The notes beneath the pieces are model-generated. The model made no database searches, was not told where the DNA came from, and saw only the letters and a program-made list of their open reading frames with translations. A DNA stretch of 21,210 nucleotides from a virus: positions 1-21,210 of IMG/VR virus record IMGVR_UViG_3300032092_000312, one strand, 5' to 3'. The position numbers and the translations under genes were made by a program. This document shows, piece after piece, positions 1 to 4,810 of the stretch (position 1 is its first letter; every line of letters begins with the position of its first letter).

Positions 1-64
1 CTCAATTGGATAGAGCAACTGACTCATAATCAGTAGGTCGCAGGTTCGATTCCTGCAAGGTGCA
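1..64 (+). tRNA. tRNA with CAU anticodon (elongator Met or Ile2), 5' end cut off
   Basis: The sequence reads as a tRNA from the D-stem onward. The anticodon stem is ACTGA/TCAGT (18-22 and 30-34), a perfect 5-bp pairing around loop CTCATAA, with anticodon CAT at 25-27. The T arm is GCAGG-TTCGATT-CCTGC, followed by the acceptor strand AAGGTGC and discriminator A64. The first ten nucleotides (5' acceptor strand, positions 8 and 9, and the first D-stem base) lie left of the window. CCA is not encoded; CTA follows. The anticodon stem lacks the three G-C pairs of initiator tRNA, so it is either elongator Met or an Ile2 type in which C34 would be changed to lysidine. The missing 5' half prevents a choice. 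Phage-encoded tRNAs are common in T4-like genomes. Confidence 0.93.
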
Positions 65-65
65 C

Positions 66-78
66 TAAAAAGTAAGTT
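66..78. repeat. Left arm of a 13-bp perfect inverted repeat
   Basis: TAAAAAGTAAGTT at 66-78 is the exact reverse complement of AACTTACTTTTTA at 431-443. The two arms bracket the 105-aa gene at 103-420. The left arm starts two bases after the tRNA discriminator base. The right arm runs into the terminator stem. Confidence 0.75.
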
Positions 79-86
79 ATTAAAAT

Positions 87-93
87 AAAGGAG
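87..93 (+). promoter_or_regulatory. Shine-Dalgarno site for the 105-aa gene
   Basis: AAAGGAG at 87-93 lies nine bases before the ATG at 103. It is one of only two clear Shine-Dalgarno sites placed correctly before a gene in this window; most other starts have only A/T-rich leaders. It supports the ATG at 103 as the real start. Confidence 0.6.
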
Positions 94-102
94 AAACAAA
101 TT

Positions 103-420
103 ATGGAAACAACATCTTTCATTTTAGGTATACTCTCAATTGTTGCAGTTGCTTTTATGGCTGTGATTATTTGGGGTATAGTTAAGATTAACAAGTTAAC
201 ATTTGAAATAAAGGCCACTCATGAGTGGATAGATAATGGTACTCGAGATAGAGATTATAATTTTGAACAAGTTTATAAAAAAATTGTTGAAAATGATCGT
301 CAAATATCTTATGAATTTGAACGAATTCAGAACCAGATAGCTGAGAGTCGTTCGTATACAGATTCACGTATAGATAAAGTGCTAGGTACAACTGGTGCTA
401 AACAATTAATTAAAGGATAA
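103..420 (+). CDS. Small membrane-anchored coiled-coil protein, function unknown
   Basis: 105 aa. Residues 6-28 form one strongly hydrophobic segment (FILGILSIVAVAFMAVIIWG), followed by a hydrophilic, charged region. From about residue 58 to 100 the spacing of hydrophobic residues among Glu, Lys, Arg and Gln suggests a helix or coiled coil. The likely topology is an N-terminal anchor with the body in the cytoplasm. No enzyme motif is visible and I do not recognise a family. The gene stands alone: it has its own Shine-Dalgarno site, is closed by a strong terminator, and sits between the arms of a 13-bp inverted repeat beside a tRNA. That setting fits a separately acquired accessory gene. The 91-aa protein at 2037-2312 has the same anchor-plus-helix plan without obvious sequence similarity. 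Confidence 0.8.
   Translation: METTSFILGILSIVAVAFMAVIIWGIVKINKLTFEIKATHEWIDNGTRDRDYNFEQVYKKIVENDRQISYEFERIQNQIAESRSYTDSRIDKVLGTTGAKQLIKG
396..414 (+). repeat. 19-bp direct repeat, copy 1
   Basis: TGCTAAACAATTAATTAAA occurs here and again at 686-704. Here it encodes AKQLIK just before the C-terminal Gly and stop of the 105-aa protein. The second copy encodes the same six residues, in the same frame, inside the 137-aa protein. Confidence 0.7.
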
Positions 421-430
421 TAATAATTTC

Positions 431-443
431 AACTTACTTTTTA
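431..443. repeat. Right arm of a 13-bp perfect inverted repeat
   Basis: AACTTACTTTTTA at 431-443 is the reverse complement of 66-78. It lies between the stop codon of the 105-aa gene (420) and the terminator stem, overlapping the first base of that stem. Confidence 0.75.
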
Positions 444-467
444 AAGCGGCTTTTAGCCGCTTTTTTT
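443..467 (+). terminator. Strong intrinsic (Rho-independent) terminator
   Basis: AAAGCGGCT (443-451) pairs perfectly with AGCCGCTTT (455-463) around a three-base TTT loop, and an uninterrupted T run extends to 467. The GC-rich core stands out against the AT-rich surroundings. It would end transcription of the tRNA and the 105-aa gene, isolating them from the 137-aa gene. It is the only convincing intrinsic terminator I can see in the window. Confidence 0.93.
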
Positions 468-540
468 CTTAATATATTATGATATATATAAAATATAAGT
501 AAGTGTATTAACCCCACTTAAAATCGCTTTTTACCATATG

Positions 541-546
541 TATAAT
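541..546 (+). promoter_or_regulatory. Possible -10-like TATAAT next to the start of the 137-aa gene
   Basis: TATAAT at 541-546 lies two bases before the ATG at 549, so a transcript from it would begin inside the gene. A true promoter would more likely use upstream A/T-rich matches around 480-500. The 80-base gap after the terminator must hold a promoter for the 137-aa gene, but in such AT-rich DNA I cannot pick it out. Confidence 0.2.
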
Positions 547-548
547 GT

Positions 549-962
549 ATGAATATTAATAAAATATTTAGTTTATTTAAGTCTCCTGAAGAACCTGAAG
601 AGACTATATCACAGATAGATTTATCTGAAAGTCCTGTAGTCTGGATAGGGATGTTTAAAAGATTAATCATTAATTATGAGACATTTGCTAAACAATTAAT
701 TAAATTTTTAGGTGATGCTAATCCAGATCTAGATGTTGTTGAGATTGAAAGAATTAGTGGGTATATGGTTTATGATAAAGCTTATAATCATTTATTTAAA
801 TTAGATATTATTAATCAAACACATCTTGATTGTATTCATTTATACTCAGATGATATATTTAAAAAAACATTAGACGCGGCTTTGATATATTTTGAAGGTG
901 TAGAAGAATATGAAAGATGTATATTTTTAAAACAAATTCAAGATATAGTAAATCTTTCTTAA
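549..962 (+). CDS. Conserved-looking 137-aa protein, function unknown
   Basis: 137 aa, acidic and apparently mostly helical, with no signal peptide or membrane segment. The N-terminus is a short Lys/Phe-rich helix followed by a Glu/Pro-rich linker (about residues 12-20), then an alpha-helical domain to the end. I do not recognise a family and see no catalytic motif. The gene lies alone between a strong terminator (443-467) and a 98-bp gap carrying AACGT repeats, so it is probably a single-gene unit. Residues 46-51 (AKQLIK) are encoded by the second copy of a 19-bp direct repeat shared with the end of the 105-aa gene. The ATG at 549 is the first in-frame start after the gap and has no Shine-Dalgarno site. 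Confidence 0.75.
   Translation: MNINKIFSLFKSPEEPEETISQIDLSESPVVWIGMFKRLIINYETFAKQLIKFLGDANPDLDVVEIERISGYMVYDKAYNHLFKLDIINQTHLDCIHLYSDDIFKKTLDAALIYFEGVEEYERCIFLKQIQDIVNLS
686..704 (+). repeat. 19-bp direct repeat, copy 2
   Basis: Identical to 396-414 (TGCTAAACAATTAATTAAA) and read in the same frame as AKQLIK. A shorter 14-base version, AACAATTAATTAAA, also occurs near 3250 in the 113-aa gene as part of EQLIKM. Confidence 0.7.
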
Positions 963-990
963 GAATAATTTGGCCCCACAACTTTATTTT

Positions 991-1048
991 ATTATAGTAT
1001 AATTACGGGTTATGAAAAAGAACGTTATAACGTAATAACGTTTATAAT
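991..1048 (+). promoter_or_regulatory. Candidate control region of the sigma-factor operon: AACGT triple repeat and TATAAT boxes
   Basis: AACGT occurs at 1021, 1029 and 1037, an exact 8-bp period. The same stretch (1021-1042) is a near-perfect palindrome: AACGTTAT and ATAACGTT are its outer arms, and 20 of 22 bases are symmetric. Upstream, ATTATAGTATAAT (991-1003) is a perfect palindrome around G997. TATAAT at 1043-1048 lies 12 bases before the ATG at 1061. The arrangement looks like an operator next to a promoter for the four-gene operon. No protein that would bind it is identifiable here. Confidence 0.4.
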
Positions 1049-1060
1049 ATAAAATAGTAT

Positions 1061-1264
1061 ATGAAACATAGAAACAGTATTTTACATGAACTCAATAAAA
1101 TTGAGGGATTAACTAATCAACTTAATTTTATTGTTAATCAACAACAGCCAATTGAAGAATATAGAGCTGCTTTAGAACGTATTAGAGAATCAATTGAACA
1201 AGCTAGAGCATATATTGAGAATGAACCTATTGATGGTTATGAATTAAATGTTGCCGCACGATGA
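1061..1264 (+). CDS. 67-aa helical protein, first gene of the gp55 operon, function unknown
   Basis: 67 aa, almost entirely predicted helix. Residues 4-25 and 31-54 have a heptad-like spacing of Leu/Ile among charged residues, suggesting a helical hairpin or short coiled coil. There is no membrane segment or catalytic motif, and I do not recognise it. The ATG at 1061 follows the AACGT/TATAAT control region, and the stop overlaps the next start as ATGA (1261-1264). It is therefore translationally coupled to the HD-domain gene and may act with it, for instance as a small partner subunit; this is inference only. Confidence 0.75.
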   Translation: MKHRNSILHELNKIEGLTNQLNFIVNQQQPIEEYRAALERIRESIEQARAYIENEPIDGYELNVAAR

Positions 1265-2040
1265 AACAATTAACAGCTGAACAAATCCAAGATAATTGGA
1301 ATAAATTTTTATCTATTATTGATACTCATATTTCTGAACCTCGTCGTTCAAAATTAAAAGTATTTTATGAACAATACGCTGAACGTATTATGTTTATGCC
1401 TGCTTCTCATAAAAAAGAATATCATAATGCATTCCCAGGTGGCTATGTAGATCATGTATTACGAGTAGTACTTTGCGCTTTTAAATTAAATGAAGTTTGG
1501 GTTGATATGGGAGTAGATACTTCAACGTATACATTTGAAGAACTAGTATTTGCTTCTTTAAACCATGACTTAGGTAAAATGGGAGATGAACAAAATGAAT
1601 CATATATCCCCCAGACAGACCAATGGCGTAAAGAGAAACTAGGTGAAGATTATAAATTCAATGATCGACTTGAATATATGTCAGTACCAGATCGTGGATT
1701 ACATTTACTTATATCTCACGGTATTACATTTTCTAAAAATGAAATGTTAGCAATTAAGTTACATGATGGTCTATATGATGATGCTAATAAGCCATACTTA
1801 ATGTCTTGGTCACCAGAAACAAAACCACGTACTGCGTTAGTGTTTATCGTGCATCAAGCAGATTTAATGGCGGCACGTATTGAGTTCGAGCAAGTATGGA
1901 TGCCTAAACTTAAAGGTGAAGTAACCCAAAATAATTCATCAAATTTTACAATTGAAAAAAATAAAAAAGCACCTGTTAAAACTAAAGCTTTAAGTAATAT
2001 CAAGAGTGAAGGTTTAAAAAGTTTATTAGATAATATATGA
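1261..2040 (+). CDS. HD-domain phosphohydrolase
   Basis: 259 aa. The HD-superfamily metal-site pattern is visible: His65 in GGYVDH (preceded by FP), His102-Asp103 in NHDLGKMG, further His153 and His168, and Asp201 in VHQAD. HD enzymes use one or two metal ions to hydrolyse phosphate esters of nucleotides, cyclic nucleotides or RNA ends. The GG-x-x-x-H to HD-[LI]-GK layout most resembles the HD domain of YhaM-type exoribonucleases, but there is no OB-fold domain, so the substrate cannot be named. The C-terminal 40 residues are Lys/Asn/Ser-rich and probably disordered. The gene overlaps both neighbours by ATGA and sits two genes before the late sigma factor. Nucleotide-pool control, RNA turnover or removal of a host defence signal are all possible. 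Confidence 0.88.
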   Translation: MKQLTAEQIQDNWNKFLSIIDTHISEPRRSKLKVFYEQYAERIMFMPASHKKEYHNAFPGGYVDHVLRVVLCAFKLNEVWVDMGVDTSTYTFEELVFASLNHDLGKMGDEQNESYIPQTDQWRKEKLGEDYKFNDRLEYMSVPDRGLHLLISHGITFSKNEMLAIKLHDGLYDDANKPYLMSWSPETKPRTALVFIVHQADLMAARIEFEQVWMPKLKGEVTQNNSSNFTIEKNKKAPVKTKALSNIKSEGLKSLLDNI

Positions 2041-2312
2041 TAGTTGCAATTATTATATTAAGTTTAATGGTCGTGATCTTAGGATACACGACCTTTAACT
2101 TACTTAGAAAAAATGAAAAACAAGAAGATATCCTAGTAGGATATATGTCTTATTTGAATAAAGTATCTGATATAATTGAAATGTCAGATAAAAAACTTAA
2201 AGAAATAGATGCTAAAGAATCATTCAAATCAGATGATGAAGTAGGATTTTTCTTTGAATCAGTTAAACAAATCCAAAGTATTTTAAACCAATTCAATATT
2301 AAAAATCTATGA
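2037..2312 (+). CDS. Small membrane protein with a cytoplasmic helical tail
   Basis: 91 aa. Residues 1-20 are hydrophobic (IVAIIILSLMVVILG) and form one transmembrane anchor, followed by a positively charged stretch (LLRKNEK). This suggests the N-terminus outside and the body inside. Residues 25-91 are hydrophilic and helical with coiled-coil character. There is no catalytic motif and I do not recognise a family. Its stop and start overlap both neighbours (ATGA at 2037-2040 and 2309-2312), so it is made in step with the HD protein and gp55. It may tether something to the membrane, but the sequence does not show what. Confidence 0.8.
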   Translation: MIVAIIILSLMVVILGYTTFNLLRKNEKQEDILVGYMSYLNKVSDIIEMSDKKLKEIDAKESFKSDDEVGFFFESVKQIQSILNQFNIKNL

Positions 2313-3022
2313 GTGAAATAACAACAGTAGTTAAACCTAAAACAAGTGGAATGTATTTTACTCAAGAGACAGAAAATGCAATTATTGAATATAATAATAC
2401 TTTAGATTATAATTTAAGAGATAAAATTTATCGTGAACGTATTCATTATGCTTTTTTTAAATTAACAGAAAATATTATTCATACTTTTAAATTTTATTAT
2501 ACTGAGGTAAGCAATATTGAAGATTTACAACATGAGGTAATTTCATTTTTACTCTCTAAAATTCATCTTTTTAACCCAGAAAAAGGAGCTAAAGCATATT
2601 CATATTTTGGTACAATTGCTAAACGTTATCTTATTATTTCAAATACTAAAAATTATAAAAAACGAGTAGATAAAGCACCAATTGAAGAACTTGAATCAGA
2701 TGAGAAATATAGTTACTCGTTATCAGATGACCCTGTAGATAAACTTTCTTTATTTTTAGATGAATTCACAGGATATTGTTCTAAAAATATATATAAACTT
2801 TTTCCTAAAGAAAATGATGCTAAAATAGCAGACGCTATTCTAGAATTATTTCGTAAAAGAGAGAATATAGAAATTTTTAATAAAAAAGCACTATACATAT
2901 ATATCCGAGAAATAATTGATGTTAAAACTCCTAAAATCACTAAAATAGCTAATAAATTATATGATATGTTTAAAGAACATTATTATTTCTATTTAGAGAA
3001 TGGTTATACAAATTTTCCATAA
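2309..3022 (+). CDS. gp55: Late-transcription sigma factor, T4 gp55 family
   Basis: 237 aa, compared with 185 aa in T4. gp55 is a highly diverged sigma-70 relative that lets host RNA polymerase recognise the late promoter -10 box, working with the sliding clamp in T4. The N-terminal MYFTQETENAIIEYN and the segment at about residues 70-110 (EDLQHEVISFLLSKI, then FNPEKGAKAYSYFGTIAKR) match the sigma region-2 core-binding and -10-reading layout of gp55 proteins in marine T4-like phages. The middle (about 120-160) is acidic and Ser-rich and accounts for part of the extra length. The C-terminus ends in aromatic residues; whether this is a clamp-binding tail cannot be told by eye. The gene is last in an ATGA-coupled operon and immediately precedes the 16-kb late block it would activate. 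Confidence 0.87.
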   Translation: MSEITTVVKPKTSGMYFTQETENAIIEYNNTLDYNLRDKIYRERIHYAFFKLTENIIHTFKFYYTEVSNIEDLQHEVISFLLSKIHLFNPEKGAKAYSYFGTIAKRYLIISNTKNYKKRVDKAPIEELESDEKYSYSLSDDPVDKLSLFLDEFTGYCSKNIYKLFPKENDAKIADAILELFRKRENIEIFNKKALYIYIREIIDVKTPKITKIANKLYDMFKEHYYFYLENGYTNFP

Positions 3023-3035
3023 TCATATTTATGGA
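3016..3035 (+). other. Small inverted repeat at the early/late boundary
   Basis: TCCATAA (3016-3022, containing the gp55 stop) pairs with TTATGGA (3029-3035) around a six-base loop. No T run follows, so it is not a typical intrinsic terminator. It could be a weak mRNA stem or a binding site at the junction between the gp55 operon and the virion block. Confidence 0.35.
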
Positions 3036-3047
3036 TAAATAAATATA

Positions 3048-3389
3048 ATGAATGGTTTAGATAATATTGTATTTGGTGGTAAAAAATTTTCTGATATATT
3101 AGAAGAGATATATAATAATCAAAAGAAAAAAGAAAAACAAATCTCTGCTCTAATAGCAGAACTTAAACCATTAGTAAATGAAATAGGTGATGCTACTTTG
3201 ATTGTTCCTTTAATTAAAGAATACTTAGAAATAGGTGTTAAAAATGATGAACAATTAATTAAAATGGCAACTATTATCCAGCGTGTTATGAATAATAACG
3301 GCACAGCTGAGAATGGTTTTGGTATTTCTGAAGAAGAAAAAGCTCAATTACTCGCTGAAATAGATAAATTTAAAGAAGGAGGTGAGTAA
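3048..3389 (+). CDS. 113-aa helical protein at the head of the virion block, function unknown
   Basis: 113 aa, helical and charged. Residues 24-32 are Lys-rich (KKKEKQ), and residues 33-85 contain several Leu/Ile-rich amphipathic helices. A Gly/Asn linker (about 85-95) leads to a final acidic helix. It resembles no family I can name. Its stop overlaps the spike gene start as TAATG, and its last codons carry the spike gene's Shine-Dalgarno site, so the two are tightly coupled. A small baseplate-assembly or chaperone role would fit, but that is inference. The length matches T4 gp33 (112 aa), yet the C-terminus lacks the hydrophobic clamp-binding tail of gp33, so I do not assign it. The start is preceded by GATAAATA at 3034-3041, close to the T4 late box TATAAATA. 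Confidence 0.78.
   Translation: MNGLDNIVFGGKKFSDILEEIYNNQKKKEKQISALIAELKPLVNEIGDATLIVPLIKEYLEIGVKNDEQLIKMATIIQRVMNNNGTAENGFGISEEEKAQLLAEIDKFKEGGE
3376..3385 (+). promoter_or_regulatory. Perfect ten-base Shine-Dalgarno site for the spike gene
   Basis: AAGGAGGTGA is fully complementary to the usual 16S rRNA 3' end and lies three bases before the ATG at 3389. It is encoded within the last codons (Glu-Gly-Gly-Glu) of the 113-aa gene. It strongly supports the ATG at 3389 as the start and is exceptional in this window. Confidence 0.7.
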
Positions 3390-4810
3390 TGGCTTTACAA
3401 AATTGGACAAATAAAGGTCTTAAAACTATCTTTAAAAACAGTGGTGGGAAAACTACTGATCAGTCAAATGCCTCTCAACAGCAGATTTTCTTTTCATCTT
3501 ATAGGGTTAGAGATATAGTTTTAGATAAAGATTTTAAAGATCCAAATAGTGAAAATGATCCTTCTCATGATTTTGAATATTTTGGTGGGTGGAATGGTAT
3601 AGGTACTATTATTATAGAACCTGTTGATGATGGTGGTGTCACTAATGAAAGACCTCCTATTGATTTTGCTATACCTTTTTTCCCTAATATAAAACATTAT
3701 CCTCTTAAAAATGAAATTGTTTGGGTTATACAATTAGCTGATGCTGATGCTGGAGCTAATATTTCACAAACAACTAATTATTATTTACCACCAATTAATA
3801 TTTGGAATAGCCAACTTCACAACGCTATACCTTATATACCCCCAGATGGAGTTTCCTCAGCTACATTACCAAATTATCAAGCTATTGAAAGTGGATCATC
3901 AGGAGGAGTTAGAAGAGTAGATGATGAAGGAACTGATATAGATTTAGGATCTACATTTAATGAAAGTAATGCTATTGATAAACATCCTTTATTACCATAT
4001 GAAGGAGATATAATTTATGAGGGACGTTTTAGTAATTCATTAAGATTCGGATCAACAGTTAGTGAAGCTATTCATGCTAATAATTGGTCATCTGAAGGTT
4101 ATGATGGAGATCCTATCACTATTTTAAGGAATGGACAATCATATAATCAATTTGGAGTGGATGGGACAACTGATCCTTGGGTACCATGTGTTGAAAATAT
4201 AAATGAAGACCAATCTTCAATATATTTAACTTCTACTCAACAAGTACCTTTAAACCTAATTAGTGATATCCCTTCATCATATGATTTAACAGGGTTAAAA
4301 GAAACTCCTGTAACCCCAACTCAATTCGCAGGTAATCAAATTCTTTTAAGTTCTGGTAGATTAGTTTTTAATGCTAAAAATGACCATATACTTCTAAGCT
4401 CAGATAAATCTATACATTTATCATCTAATACTTCTATTAATTTAGATACAGGTGATCAAATAGTTTTAAATACAGATAATGCTAAAGGTAAAATAACATT
4501 AATATCTGATAAAATATATTTAGGTTTACCCGAAAGCCCAGGAGCTGAAGGATACCCAGGAGCTGCTCTTCAATCTTTAGTTTTAGGTGAAGATTTAGTA
4601 CAAGTTTTAAATTCAATATATTTAATGCTTAGAAAAATACAAGAAGCTATGAAAAATTCAAATATACCATCTGATATAGGTAATTTATCTGATGTTTCAT
4701 TAGTTAATGCGGCTGCTGGATTAAGCACACAAATAAAATCATTTAAAAAACTTATTGGTGAACCTAAAAGTAGTCCTTTATTATCTAAAACAACTAAAAC
4801 ATATCGTTAA
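3389..4810 (+). CDS. gp5: Baseplate hub / tail-tip spike, gp5-like, without lysozyme domain
   Basis: 473 aa. An N-terminal domain (about residues 35-140) reads like the OB-fold of gp5/VgrG-type hub spikes (YRVRDIVLD, then GGWNGIGTI and NEIVWVIQL). Residues 205-225 carry EGDIIYEGRFSNSLRFGSTV, a pattern I associate with spikes of T4-like phages. Residues 316-380 show regular short beta-strands with polar repeats (NQILLSSGRLVFNA, then IHLSSNTSINLDTGDQ), as expected of the triple-stranded beta-helix that pierces the outer membrane. A helical C-terminal part (about 390-473) follows. T4 gp5 has 575 aa with a lysozyme domain between OB-fold and helix; no lysozyme motif is present here. The gene lies at the head of the hub/wedge cluster and abuts the next gene (TAAATG). 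Confidence 0.8.
   Translation: MALQNWTNKGLKTIFKNSGGKTTDQSNASQQQIFFSSYRVRDIVLDKDFKDPNSENDPSHDFEYFGGWNGIGTIIIEPVDDGGVTNERPPIDFAIPFFPNIKHYPLKNEIVWVIQLADADAGANISQTTNYYLPPINIWNSQLHNAIPYIPPDGVSSATLPNYQAIESGSSGGVRRVDDEGTDIDLGSTFNESNAIDKHPLLPYEGDIIYEGRFSNSLRFGSTVSEAIHANNWSSEGYDGDPITILRNGQSYNQFGVDGTTDPWVPCVENINEDQSSIYLTSTQQVPLNLISDIPSSYDLTGLKETPVTPTQFAGNQILLSSGRLVFNAKNDHILLSSDKSIHLSSNTSINLDTGDQIVLNTDNAKGKITLISDKIYLGLPESPGAEGYPGAALQSLVLGEDLVQVLNSIYLMLRKIQEAMKNSNIPSDIGNLSDVSLVNAAAGLSTQIKSFKKLIGEPKSSPLLSKTTKTYR

Noticed and set aside
2150-2365. Minus-strand reading frame, and similar ones at 30-218, 188-391, 2713-2940, 3119-3304, 3521-3733, 7587-7799, 17985-18348, 19602-19856 and 19998-20180
   Set aside because: Each lies opposite a better-supported + strand gene or RNA, shows Cys/Phe/Arg-rich shadow composition and no family pattern.
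3048-3389. 113-aa gene next to gp55 as late co-activator gp33
   Set aside because: The length fits, but the C-terminus is a charged KFKEGGE end and lacks the hydrophobic clamp-binding tail known from gp33, and the gene is coupled to the spike gene.
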